Positions 18,963 to 27,477 of a stretch of DNA of 64,000 nt are shown piece after piece (position 1 is the stretch's first letter; each line of letters opens with the position of its first letter). Both the position numbers and the translations under genes were made by a program. Source of the DNA: Sedimentitalea sp039941015 (GTDB lineage Bacteria; Pseudomonadota; Alphaproteobacteria; Rhodobacterales; Rhodobacteraceae); the NCBI RefSeq assembly GCF_039941015.1, contig NZ_JBDVFI010000067.1; one strand, given 5' to 3'. The notes beneath the pieces were generated by a model, which did not search any database, was not told the DNA's origin, and saw nothing but the letters and a program-made list of their open reading frames with translations.

Positions 18963-19568
18963 TCAACGCCCGAACAGAAGCCTCAGGCCAAGTGCGCCAA
19001 GGACGGCGGCGGCAATCCGGTCAAACGCCGGTTTCAGGTTCAGATAGCGTTGCCGGACCGGGCCGGTCGAGAGCAGTACCGCCAGCAAGGGTTGCACGGT
19101 AAGTTCGACAGCCAGGTGATTGAAGAAAATAAAGGTTTTCTGATATGCGGTCAGATCGGGCGGAAAGATCACCAGCAAGACGGCCGCCGCGAACATCACC
19201 GATTTCGGGTTGCCCAGGTTGATCAAGAGGCCCTGCAGGAACATGCGCTTGCCCGACGGGGCGTTAACCTCGCTTAAAGGCTGTCGCGCACCGCGCCACG
19301 TGGTCCAAGCGATGTAGAGCAAGTATGCCGCTCCGAGCCCCTTGAGTAAGCCGTAGGCCCATGGAAACAGGGTGAACAGACCTTCAAGGCCCAACAACGC
19401 CGTCAGCGTCCAGAGCGCGGCCATGACCGCCAGCCCAGCCGCCGCCGCTAGCCCGGCGCGGCGACCATGCGCCATCGAGCTTCGTGTCAGAAAGAGAAGG
19501 GAAGGACCCGGACTCGCGATCGCCGCCAGCAGCGTCAGGTTGAAGGCAATGACATGCGCGAAGTCCAT
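18963..19568 (-). CDS. LysE/RhtB-family exporter
   Basis: A 201-residue membrane protein with about five to six hydrophobic segments and the family start FAHVIAFNLTLLAAIASPGPSLLFLTRSS, in which SPGP is the conserved element. The family exports amino acids such as lysine, threonine or homoserine lactone, or other small solutes; the substrate is unknown. It begins six bases after the fabI stop, implying cotranscription. Confidence 0.87.
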   Translation of the reverse strand: MDFAHVIAFNLTLLAAIASPGPSLLFLTRSSMAHGRRAGLAAAAGLAVMAALWTLTALLGLEGLFTLFPWAYGLLKGLGAAYLLYIAWTTWRGARQPLSEVNAPSGKRMFLQGLLINLGNPKSVMFAAAVLLVIFPPDLTAYQKTFIFFNHLAVELTVQPLLAVLLSTGPVRQRYLNLKPAFDRIAAAVLGALGLRLLFGR

Positions 19569-19574
19569 CGCGGC

Positions 19575-20381
19575 CTAGCCCTTGGTCATGTCCGGTGCGT
19601 CCACGGCTTTCATTCCGACAACGTGATAACCTGCATCCACATGCAGCACCTCACCCGTCGTCCCCGCACCGAGATTGGACAGCAGGTACAGCGCCGATCC
19701 GCCAACATCGTCAATGGTCACGTTGCGCCGCAGGGGAGAATTGTTTTCGTTCCACTTCATGATGTAGCGGAAATCGCCAATGCCGCTGGCGGCGAGCGTC
19801 TTGATCGGCCCGGCAGAGATCGCGTTGACGCGGATGCCGTCCTTGCCCAGATCTTCGGCCAGATAGCGAACGGAGGCCTCGAGCGCAGCCTTGGCGACGC
19901 CCATGACATTATAATGTGGCATGACGCGTTCGGCACCATAGTAGGTCAGCGTGAGGCAAGACCCGCCCTCGTTCATCATCTTTTCGGCGCGTTGAACAAC
20001 TGCGGTGAAGGAATACACCGAGATATCCATGGAGAGTTGAAAATTGGCGCGGCTTGTGTCGACATAGCGCCCACGCAATTCGTTTTTGTCGGAGAAGCCG
20101 ATGGCGTGAACGATAAAATCAATCGTGCCCCATTGTTCCTTCAGTTCGTCAAACAGCGCGTCAATCGACGCTTCATCCCCTACGTCGCAGGGCAGGACAA
20201 TCTCGCTGCCCAATTGCGCGGCAAGCGGATCAACCCGTTTTTTAAGCGCATCACCCTGATAGGAAAACGCCAGGTCGGCTCCGGCATCTGCAAGCGATCT
20301 GGCGATGCCCCATGCGATCGACTTGTCATTCGCGAGGCCCATGATCAGCCCGCGTTTGCCGGCCATTAGTTGATTTGACAT
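19575..20381 (-). CDS. fabI: Enoyl-[acyl-carrier-protein] reductase (NADH), FabI
   Basis: A 268-residue short-chain dehydrogenase of the FabI type. The cofactor region reads GLANDKSIAWGIA (15-27) rather than the classic TGxxxGxG. The catalytic set is Y147, Y157 and K164 in TYYGAERVMPHYNVMGVAK, the Y-X6-Y-X6-K arrangement of FabI. It catalyses the last reduction in each round of fatty-acid elongation and is the target of triclosan-like inhibitors. The start at 20381 has GGAG six bases upstream; an in-frame ATG at 20444 lacks support. It is divergent from pdxH. Confidence 0.96.
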   Translation of the reverse strand: MSNQLMAGKRGLIMGLANDKSIAWGIARSLADAGADLAFSYQGDALKKRVDPLAAQLGSEIVLPCDVGDEASIDALFDELKEQWGTIDFIVHAIGFSDKNELRGRYVDTSRANFQLSMDISVYSFTAVVQRAEKMMNEGGSCLTLTYYGAERVMPHYNVMGVAKAALEASVRYLAEDLGKDGIRVNAISAGPIKTLAASGIGDFRYIMKWNENNSPLRRNVTIDDVGGSALYLLSNLGAGTTGEVLHVDAGYHVVGMKAVDAPDMTKG

Positions 20382-20498
20382 TTTTTTCTCCGACAAAAGC
20401 GCAATGTGGCCTTGACCTTTAGGCGATTGACCTGACTGCTTCAAGTACTGGCAGACAGTAGGACACGGTGCGTGGGCGACCGATGCGAAGGGGATACA

Positions 20499-21104
20499 TT
20501 GACTGAACGGGATGGGAAATTCGCAGGAGATGATCCGTTTGCGATTGCACAGCGCTGGCTGACCGAGGCGCAGGCGAGCGAACCGAACGATCCGAACGCC
20601 ATCGCGCTGAGCACGGTGGATGCGGACGGGCTGCCAAATGTGCGTATGGTTCTACTGAAAGAGATCGAACCCGCCGCATTCGTTTTTTATACCAACTACG
20701 AAAGCCAGAAGGCGCAGGAACTGGACGGGGCAGGTAAGGCAGCGTTTGTCGTGCACTGGAAATCGCTGCGTCGCCAAATCCGGGTCCGAGGCACAATCAG
20801 CCGGGAAGACGGCCCGCAGGCCGATGCGTATTTCGCCTCGCGCTCTCTCAAGAGCCGCCTTGGCGCCTGGGCGTCGCGTCAATCGCAACCTCTGAACAGC
20901 CGCGCGACGTTGATGGCAGAGGTCGCAAAGGTGACGGCGCAGCATGGGACGAACCCCTCACGCCCACCGTTCTGGGGTGGCTATCGGCTCGTGCCGAGCC
21001 ATATCGAGTTCTGGGCCGACGGTGCCTTTCGATTGCATGATCGGTTTCTCTGGCAACGCCCAGATGAGGGCGCAGAATGGCAGATTCAGCGACTCAGTCC
21101 GTGA
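20499..21104 (+). CDS. pdxH: Pyridoxamine 5'-phosphate oxidase
   Basis: A 201-residue FMN enzyme producing pyridoxal phosphate. I choose the TTG at 20499, which gives (M)TERDGKFAGDDPFAIAQRWL, the usual N-terminus of alphaproteobacterial PdxH, with AAGGGG a few bases upstream; a GTG at 20472 is the alternative. Visible motifs are PNVRMVLLKEI, FYTNYESQKAQEL, and RFLWQRPDEGAEWQIQRLSP, the conserved C-terminus that contacts PLP. The enzyme supplies cofactor to the many PLP enzymes in the window. Confidence 0.94.
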   Translation: MTERDGKFAGDDPFAIAQRWLTEAQASEPNDPNAIALSTVDADGLPNVRMVLLKEIEPAAFVFYTNYESQKAQELDGAGKAAFVVHWKSLRRQIRVRGTISREDGPQADAYFASRSLKSRLGAWASRQSQPLNSRATLMAEVAKVTAQHGTNPSRPPFWGGYRLVPSHIEFWADGAFRLHDRFLWQRPDEGAEWQIQRLSP

Positions 21105-21227
21105 CATTCACGTCACGCGAAATGCAACCACTTGTAATTTCGTCGCAATTTCTTCTTGAAATTGGTACTTAAACTTGTCCACTACTTCGTGTAACAATGG
21201 GGCAACAATCATCGTGGTGGTTAACTT

Positions 21228-21764
21228 GTGGCGGACGATCTGAATAGCATGTACCACGTGCGCGGTCAGGTAAAGTGGTTCGATCCCGTCAAGGGGTTCG
21301 GCTTTGTCGTGTCTGACGAAGGCGGACCGGATATTTTGCTGCATGTAAATGTCCTGCGTAATTTCGGGCAGAGCTCTGTTGCTGACGGCGCCGGGATTGA
21401 AGTTGTCACCCATCGGACAGACCGGGGCGTTCAGGCGGTCGAGATTGTCAGCATTACGCCACCGGCGCGCGAAGAAATTCCGGTTCTGACGGACTTCGCC
21501 ACGTTGGATTCGGATGTCATTCACAATGCGCCGCTTGAACCCGCGCGGGTCAAGTGGTTCGACAAATCCAAGGGATTTGGTTTCGCCAATGTCTTTGGCC
21601 GTTCCGAAGATGTCTTTCTGCATATCGAGGTCCTGCGGCAATCGGGCCTTGCGGACCTGCAACCGGGTGAAGCGCTCGCGATGCGGGTGATCGATGGCAA
21701 GCGCGGCCGGATGGCTGCTGAGGTCATGGCCTGGGAAATGGCCGTGTCTGCGACCGACTCCTGA
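21228..21764 (+). CDS. Protein with two cold-shock domains
   Basis: A 178-residue protein with two CSDs, about residues 10-75 and 105-170. Each carries the RNA-binding motif (KGFGFVV in the first, KGFGFAN in the second) and a second motif (DILLHVNVL; EDVFLHIEVL). The start is a GTG at 21228 (ADDLNSMYHVRG follows); an ATG seven codons later (21249) would also keep both domains. Duplicated-CSD proteins are typical of alphaproteobacteria and bind single-stranded RNA or DNA, probably as RNA chaperones. Its stop is one base before the DUF192 start, so the two are likely cotranscribed. Confidence 0.92.
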   Translation: MADDLNSMYHVRGQVKWFDPVKGFGFVVSDEGGPDILLHVNVLRNFGQSSVADGAGIEVVTHRTDRGVQAVEIVSITPPAREEIPVLTDFATLDSDVIHNAPLEPARVKWFDKSKGFGFANVFGRSEDVFLHIEVLRQSGLADLQPGEALAMRVIDGKRGRMAAEVMAWEMAVSATDS

Positions 21765-21765
21765 T

Positions 21766-22230
21766 ATGATACGCATCGCTGTGTTGTTGATTGCACTGTT
21801 GTGCGGTGGCGCGGTGGTCGCCGCCGAATGTCGCGATAATCATGTTGAGATACGTGGCCCGTGGGGCGAGGCGGGCTTTGCGGTCGAGACCGTGGATACG
21901 CCCAAGGCACGGTCACGGGGTTTGATGTTTCGCGAGTCTATGCCACGCGGGTCCGGTATGCTGTTTGTCTACGAGGCACCGCGACGGGCGAGTTTCTGGA
22001 TGAAGAACACGCTGATTCCCCTTGATATGATCTTTGTGGACAAGACCGGTACGGTAAAGCACGTGCATCACCGCGCGGTGCCAGGAGACCTGACCGCGAT
22101 TGAAGGCGGAACTGGCATTTACGCAGTGCTGGAAATCAACGGCGGATTGGCCAAGAGCTACGGTATTTCGCCCGGTTCACAGATGCGACACATAGTTTTT
22201 TCAGATGGTCCGGCAATATGGCCCTGTTAG
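21766..22230 (+). CDS. DUF192-family secreted protein
   Basis: A 154-residue protein with a signal peptide (about residues 1-20, ending AVVAA) and one DUF192 domain. The hallmark stretch is RSRGLMFRESMPRGSGMLF followed by FWMKNTLIPLDMIFVD. The fold is known from structures of relatives but no function is established. The start at 21766 follows the stop of the CSD gene by one base. It is followed by tRNA-Pro after 43 bases. Confidence 0.9.
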   Translation: MIRIAVLLIALLCGGAVVAAECRDNHVEIRGPWGEAGFAVETVDTPKARSRGLMFRESMPRGSGMLFVYEAPRRASFWMKNTLIPLDMIFVDKTGTVKHVHHRAVPGDLTAIEGGTGIYAVLEINGGLAKSYGISPGSQMRHIVFSDGPAIWPC

Positions 22231-22273
22231 GGCTTTTCAAATCCGATTGGCCCGGCTAGAGAGGCGCACGGTC

Positions 22274-22350
22274 CGGGGCGTGGCGCAGTCTGGTAGCGCA
22301 CCTGTTTTGGGTACAGGGGGTCGTGAGTTCGAATCTCGCCGCCCCGACCG
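22274..22350 (+). tRNA. tRNA-Pro (anticodon UGG)
   Basis: A full cloverleaf can be drawn: acceptor CGGGGCG (22274-22280) with CGCCCCG (22340-22346); D-arm GCGC...GCGC; anticodon stem CCTGT/ACAGG with a seven-base loop that places TGG at 22308-22310; T-stem GTGAG/CTCGC with loop TTCGAAT. The discriminator is A at 22347. The genomic 3' end reads CCG, so the final A of CCA is not encoded at the expected place. Confidence 0.97.
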
Positions 22351-22409
22351 CTTACGACAAGATGAGCCTGATGCTCGCAAGCATGTGGGCAGATGGCTCG
22401 GGTGAAAGC

Positions 22410-22458
22410 TGAGGGGCGCTGCCCCTCAGACGCCCCGGAGTACTTTCACAAAGCTGAA
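22410..22458 (-). repeat. Intergenic GC-rich repeat element, copy 2
   Basis: Read on the minus strand it begins TTCAGCTTTGTGAAAGTACT, then CCGGGG and GGGGCAGCGCCCCTC, matching the block order of copy 1 at 13656-13718. The last block is a perfect hairpin (GAGGGGCGCTGCCCCTC). It lies between tRNA-Pro and the converging lipoprotein gene. Confidence 0.6.
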
Positions 22459-22487
22459 ACTATGTCCCCGGCAACGCTGAGGCGTCT

Positions 22488-22934
22488 TCACGGTTCGGGC
22501 ACGCCGCCTGACCGCTGGTAGAGGGCATTGACGACCCGGTTCAACCGTGGGTCTTGTTGCCGTACATGCAGCGGCGCACCCGATTTCTGCGGCACATTCA
22601 GGTAGACATCGTTTTCAACGAGGAATCCCGGCGCATCTTTTCGTGTCTGAAAGCGTATGACGAGTTGCGGCAGATCGGTTGTAGTGCCGTCATAGCTCAG
22701 GATGATCGCAGCGGTCGGCTCGGGTGGCAAGTATTCGCGACATTCGATCGAATCCTGTGTCGGCCGAAGGAATGTCTGAGCGGGACCTTCACAGGCTGAT
22801 TCCAGCGCGGCGACCAGCGAGTCGGGATAGGAGGCGAAACGCGCCTTGGCGTTCGATGCCACCATATCTTGTGTCTCGCAGCCCATTAGCACTACTGCCA
22901 GTAGTGGTAAAATCGGAGCAGGGGCCGGGCGCAT
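22488..22934 (-). CDS. Hypothetical lipoprotein
   Basis: A 148-residue protein. The start at 22934 is preceded by GGAG and gives a lipoprotein signal with lipobox LMGC (cysteine at about residue 18). The mature part has no domain I recognise. It contains a CEGPAQTFLRP...CREYLPPEP segment with two cysteines that may pair, and a LVIRFQTRKD strand-like segment. It is probably attached to the outer membrane. It converges with tRNA-Pro and faces away from nrdJ. The longer ORF beginning at 22976 would destroy the signal peptide. Confidence 0.7.
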   Translation of the reverse strand: MRPAPAPILPLLAVVLMGCETQDMVASNAKARFASYPDSLVAALESACEGPAQTFLRPTQDSIECREYLPPEPTAAIILSYDGTTTDLPQLVIRFQTRKDAPGFLVENDVYLNVPQKSGAPLHVRQQDPRLNRVVNALYQRSGGVPEP

Positions 22935-23492
22935 CGAACGGATCTCCAAAAAAATTCTGTGACCGTCATGCGACACGAAGCTGAGGTCAGACTCGGTGCA
23001 TAACTCGTGATGTCCCTAGTGCCGCAGCGCGGCAAAAGGCAAACCCATTTCTTAACATGACACGCCAAAGCCCGTTGAAACAGGCAAATTCTTGCTGTGG
23101 CCTCCCGAGCGTCCCGAGGTTGCACCTGCGTTAACCTTTTGTGGATGAATCGCCTCGCTCTTGCGAACGCAAAACCGGGTTTGCGAGGTCAACAAAAAAG
23201 AGTCCCAATTTGTCGAATAATTGCGTTGACCATATGCGGTCAGATACGTCAAATTGTATGAACTGGCCGCTGAGCCACTAAATCTGGTAGGAATAGCCAG
23301 AGGCTCTGACAAGGTTGGGACGGTAAAGCACCACTGGTACGTCACGGCGCGCACGCCGATGTCTCTCTTGCTCTGCAAGGGGCCGGTACTGTTTTGCCTC
23401 GTGCTGCGGGCACACCAAAAATGGCGTCGGAAAATCCGGCGCGGGCCTGAAACAGGGCTTTGAAAAATAGCTGGAAGACAGAGGCAGCGCAC
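22935..23492 (+). other. 558-base intergenic region upstream of nrdJ
   Basis: No convincing gene is present. It holds an inverted repeat around 23165-23192 (CGCAAAACC next to GGGTTTGCG) and an imperfect hairpin at 23271-23309 (GAGCC...CTGG...CCAG...GGCTC). A long regulated leader for nrdJ is possible. I looked for the conserved B12 box and the GCCACTG element of cobalamin riboswitches and did not find a convincing set. No NrdR box pair was recognised either. Confidence 0.4.
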
Positions 23493-26400
23493 ATGAAGAT
23501 TGAACGCAAATTCACCACAGCCGGCCAGGACGCTTATGCCGCGCTCGATTTTATTTCGGCGACTTCGGAAATCCGCAATCCGGACGGAACAATTGTGTTT
23601 CGTCTGGATGATGTCGAGGTCCCCTCAAGCTGGAGCCAGGTCGCAAGTGATGTGATCGCCCAGAAATATTTCCGCAAGGCCGGTGTGCCAAGCCGGTTGA
23701 AAAAGGTACGTGAAAAGAACGTGCCCGAATTCTTGTGGCGGTCGGTTCCCGATGGCGATGATGTCGAGATGGGCGGTGAAACATCTTCCAAACAGGTATT
23801 TGATCGCCTGGCAGGCGCGTGGGCCTATTGGGGCTGGAAGGGTGGATACTTCAGCTCCGAAGATGATGCGCGCGCCTATTACGACGAAATGCGATTCATG
23901 CTGGCAACACAAAAGGCAGCGCCCAACAGCCCGCAATGGTTCAACACCGGTCTGCACTGGGCCTATGGCATCGACGGACCGGCGCAGGGCCATCACTATG
24001 TCGATCACAAGACCGGCAAGCTGACCAAATCCAAATCCAGCTATGAGCACCCGCAGCCACATGCCTGCTTTATTCAGGGGGTACAGGATGACCTCGTCAA
24101 CGAAGGCGGCATCATGGACCTATGGGTGCGCGAGGCGCGGCTTTTCAAATATGGCAGTGGCACGGGCACCAATTTCAGCCATCTGCGTGGCGAGGGCGAA
24201 AGCCTGTCGGGCGGCGGAAAATCAAGCGGCCTCATGGGTTTCCTGAAAATCGGCGACCGGGCGGCAGGTGCCATCAAGTCCGGCGGCACCACACGTCGCG
24301 CGGCCAAGATGGTGATCGTCGACGCCGATCATCCGGATATCGAAGATTTCATCAACTGGAAGGTGCTGGAAGAGCAAAAGGTCGCCAGCATCGTGGCCGG
24401 TTCGAAAATGCACGAGAAAAAGCTGAACGGCATCTTTGAAGCCATCCGTGTTTGGGACGGGGCCGAGGCGGATGCCTTTGACCCGACAGTAAACGCGGCG
24501 CTCAAGGAAGCGGTTCGCGACGCCAAGCGCAACATGATCCCTGAGACCTACATCAAGCGGGTGCTGGATTATGCGCGGCAGGGTCACACAAGCATCGAAT
24601 TCCCGACCTATGATACAGATTGGGATTCCGAAGCCTATAACAGCGTTTCAGGCCAGAACAGCAACAACTCGATCCGGGTCACCAACGCGTTTCTGACCGC
24701 TGTTGAAAAGGATGCGGATTGGCAGCTGATCAACCGTGTTGATGGCAGCGTTGGCAAAACCATCCGGGCGCGTGATCTGTGGGAGCAGGTTGGCCACGCG
24801 GCATGGGCCTGTGCCGATCCAGGCATCCAATACCACGACACTGTCAACGAATGGCACACCTGCCCGGAAGATGGCGAAATCCGCGGATCGAACCCTTGCT
24901 CCGAATACATGTTCCTGGATGACACGGCCTGCAACTTGGCGTCTATGAACCTGCTGACTTTCCTCAAGGATGGCGAGTTTCAGGCTGAAGATTACATGCA
25001 TGCCTCGCGTCTCTGGACCGTGACGCTGGAAATCAGCGTGATGATGGCACAGTTCCCGTCCAAGGAAATCGCGCAACTGTCCTATGATTTCCGCACGCTG
25101 GGTCTTGGCTATGCCAATATCGGCGGTCTGTTGATGAACATGGGCTACAGCTATGACAGCGACGAAGGCCGTGCACTTTGTGGCGCCCTGACCGCGATCA
25201 TGACCGGTGTTGCCTATGCCACCAGTGCCGAGATGGCGGGCGAATTGGGTCCATTCGCGGGTTACGAGCGCAACAGCGATCATATGCTGCGGGTGATCCG
25301 TAACCACCGCAATGCGGCCTACGGCGCGACCGAAGGCTACGAGAAGCTGGCGGTCAAACCGGTACCGCTGGATCACGGCAACTGTCCCGATACGCGGTTG
25401 GTCGATCTGGCAAAATCTGCCTGGGATGAGGCGCTGAGCCTTGGTCAAAAGCACGGCTATCGCAATGCGCAATCCACGGTAATCGCGCCGACCGGAACAA
25501 TCGGGCTAGTCATGGATTGCGACACCACCGGGATCGAGCCGGACTTTGCACTGGTCAAGTTCAAGAAACTGGCAGGCGGTGGTTATTTCAAGATCATCAA
25601 CCAATCGGTTCCAGCGGCACTTGAAAAGCTGGGCTATGGCTCTGCGCAGATCGAGGAAATCGTATCCTACGCTGTGGGTCACGGCACCATCGGCAATGCA
25701 CCCGCTATCAACCACACCACGCTCGCGGGGCATGGCTTTGGCGCCAACGAACTGGCCAAGGTCGACGCGGCGCTGGCCAGTGCGTTTGATATCCGGTTCG
25801 TGTTCAACCAGTGGACCCTGGGCGAAGAGTTCTGCCAGAACGTGCTGGGAATCCCTGCGGCCAAGCTCAACGATCCATCGTTTGACCTGCTGCGCCACCT
25901 CGGCTTTAGCAAGAAAGACGTTGAACTGGCGAATGACCACGTTTGTGGGACCATGACGCTGGAAGGCGCTCCGTTCTTGCGCGAGGAGCACTATGGCATC
26001 TTCGATTGTGCCAATCCCTGCGGCAAGAAGGGCAAGCGTTATCTGTCGGTCAACAGCCACATCACCATGATGGCCGCTGCGCAAAGCTTTATCTCGGGGG
26101 CGATCAGCAAAACGATCAACATGCCGAACGATGCCAGCATCGAGGATTGTCAAAAGGCATACGAGCTGAGCTGGTCCTTGGGCGTCAAAGCCAACGCGCT
26201 TTACCGTGATGGCTCCAAGCTGTCGCAACCGTTGGCGTCTGCGCTGGTCGAAGATGATGACGACGCTGCAGACACGCTGGAAAGCGGAACGCCGCATGAA
26301 AAGGCGACTGTGATTGCCGAAAAGATCATCGAAAAGGTCGTGGTCAAGGAAATCATCAAATCGCACCGCGAAAAGATGCCACAAAGACGCAAGGGCTATA

Positions 26401-27164
26401 CGCAAAAAGCCATTGTCGGTGGACACAAGGTCTATCTGCGGACCGGCGAATACGAAGACGGAAATCTCGGCGAAATCTTTATCGATATGCATAAAGAAGG
26501 TGCCGGGTTCCGGGCGATGATGAACAACTTTGCCATCGCGGTTTCAGTTGGCCTGCAATACGGGGTGCCGCTGGAAGAATTCGTCGACGCCTTTACCTTC
26601 ACCAAATTCGAACCTGCCGGCATGGTGCAGGGCAATGACAGCATCAAGAACGCAACCTCGATTCTCGACTACGTGTTCCGCGAACTCGCCGTGTCTTACC
26701 TCGACCGGACCGATCTGGCGCATGTAAAACCAGAAGGGGCGACGTTCGATGATCTGGGGCGTGGCGAAGAAGAAGGTGTCTCCAACGTCAGCGAACTCAG
26801 CGAAACCGCGGCGAGCAAATCGCTGGAAGTGCTGAAGCAGATCAGCTCGACCGGCTATCTTCGCAAACGTCTGCCTCAGGAGCTCGTGGTTCTGCAGGGA
26901 GGCGCGAATATGGGCGCGACGGCGCTGGCGGTTTCGGCGGATGCGGCACAAACGCTGCAAACACTGGTGCCTGAAGTGTCGGCCGGAGTTGTGGCAACCA
27001 CAACTTCCGTTTCGACCGGCACCGTATCGCTGGATGCACGGACAAAGGCCAAGATGCAGGGCTACGAAGGCGAGGCCTGTGGCGAATGCGGCAACTATAC
27101 GCTGGTGCGCAACGGGACTTGCATGAAGTGCAACACCTGCGGTGGGACTTCGGGATGCAGCTAA
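23493..27164 (+). CDS. nrdJ: Adenosylcobalamin-dependent (class II) ribonucleotide reductase
   Basis: A 1223-residue long-form NrdJ that reduces ribonucleotides to deoxyribonucleotides using a thiyl radical produced by adenosylcobalamin. The catalytic trio N467-x-C469-x-E471 is in NPCSEYMF, followed by ACNLASMNL; PTGTIGLVMDCDTTGIEPD is the phosphate-binding region of this branch. A fusion with a C-terminal domain is seen: residues from about 1000 hold a segment resembling the HKVYLRTGEYEDGNLGEIF module, and the end is a zinc-finger-like tail (CxxC...CxxCxxC). The start at 23493 is preceded by GAGG. It is the sole RNR in view and links the cell's DNA synthesis to B12. Confidence 0.96.
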   Translation: MKIERKFTTAGQDAYAALDFISATSEIRNPDGTIVFRLDDVEVPSSWSQVASDVIAQKYFRKAGVPSRLKKVREKNVPEFLWRSVPDGDDVEMGGETSSKQVFDRLAGAWAYWGWKGGYFSSEDDARAYYDEMRFMLATQKAAPNSPQWFNTGLHWAYGIDGPAQGHHYVDHKTGKLTKSKSSYEHPQPHACFIQGVQDDLVNEGGIMDLWVREARLFKYGSGTGTNFSHLRGEGESLSGGGKSSGLMGFLKIGDRAAGAIKSGGTTRRAAKMVIVDADHPDIEDFINWKVLEEQKVASIVAGSKMHEKKLNGIFEAIRVWDGAEADAFDPTVNAALKEAVRDAKRNMIPETYIKRVLDYARQGHTSIEFPTYDTDWDSEAYNSVSGQNSNNSIRVTNAFLTAVEKDADWQLINRVDGSVGKTIRARDLWEQVGHAAWACADPGIQYHDTVNEWHTCPEDGEIRGSNPCSEYMFLDDTACNLASMNLLTFLKDGEFQAEDYMHASRLWTVTLEISVMMAQFPSKEIAQLSYDFRTLGLGYANIGGLLMNMGYSYDSDEGRALCGALTAIMTGVAYATSAEMAGELGPFAGYERNSDHMLRVIRNHRNAAYGATEGYEKLAVKPVPLDHGNCPDTRLVDLAKSAWDEALSLGQKHGYRNAQSTVIAPTGTIGLVMDCDTTGIEPDFALVKFKKLAGGGYFKIINQSVPAALEKLGYGSAQIEEIVSYAVGHGTIGNAPAINHTTLAGHGFGANELAKVDAALASAFDIRFVFNQWTLGEEFCQNVLGIPAAKLNDPSFDLLRHLGFSKKDVELANDHVCGTMTLEGAPFLREEHYGIFDCANPCGKKGKRYLSVNSHITMMAAAQSFISGAISKTINMPNDASIEDCQKAYELSWSLGVKANALYRDGSKLSQPLASALVEDDDDAADTLESGTPHEKATVIAEKIIEKVVVKEIIKSHREKMPQRRKGYTQKAIVGGHKVYLRTGEYEDGNLGEIFIDMHKEGAGFRAMMNNFAIAVSVGLQYGVPLEEFVDAFTFTKFEPAGMVQGNDSIKNATSILDYVFRELAVSYLDRTDLAHVKPEGATFDDLGRGEEEGVSNVSELSETAASKSLEVLKQISSTGYLRKRLPQELVVLQGGANMGATALAVSADAAQTLQTLVPEVSAGVVATTTSVSTGTVSLDARTKAKMQGYEGEACGECGNYTLVRNGTCMKCNTCGGTSGCS

Positions 27165-27469
27165 AGACAGTCGATATGAACGGCGTATCGGTAACTACCT
27201 TTCCTTGTGTAGTTGTGACCAACTCCGGACAGAAGATAGTAGCCGAGCCCGATGATTTCTATGGAAGAGGACGTTTCCTTGTAAATCTGGAGGAATTGGG
27301 TGCGACAGGTTTGACTGGCGACAATATCGAGGAAATCCAAACGATGGATGGCGAACCGATCGAGGTCCAGTGGAGCAAGTCTGGAAACGGAAGTTTGGTC
27401 AACCTGAGCTGGAACAGCTTCATGTTTCAAGTCGCAAAGTTGAGGCTTACGAGATCGCGTCAGAAATGA
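27155..27469 (+). CDS. Small hypothetical protein downstream of nrdJ
   Basis: A 104-residue frame whose ATG overlaps the last codons of nrdJ; an ATG seven codons later (27176) is an alternative. No family is recognised. The sequence looks protein-like (strand-rich TTFPCVVVTNSGQKIVAEPDDF, then acidic NIEEIQTMDGEPIEVQWSK, ending basic RLTRSRQK). One 60-base row inside it is about 48% GC by hand count, well below nrdJ, which may mean recent arrival or weak selection. It directly precedes the hairpin-rich segment at 27478-27753. Confidence 0.5.
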   Translation: MQLKTVDMNGVSVTTFPCVVVTNSGQKIVAEPDDFYGRGRFLVNLEELGATGLTGDNIEEIQTMDGEPIEVQWSKSGNGSLVNLSWNSFMFQVAKLRLTRSRQK

Positions 27470-27477
27470 CGCGTAGG

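Noticed and set aside
22935..23492. Cobalamin riboswitch upstream of nrdJ
   Set aside because: The GCCACT motif near 23273 is not followed by the expected B12 box and core helices; I cannot support a riboswitch from the sequence.
25506..26492. 328-codon minus-strand frame opposite nrdJ
   Set aside because: nrdJ is conserved over this region; the antisense frame is a by-product of codon bias.
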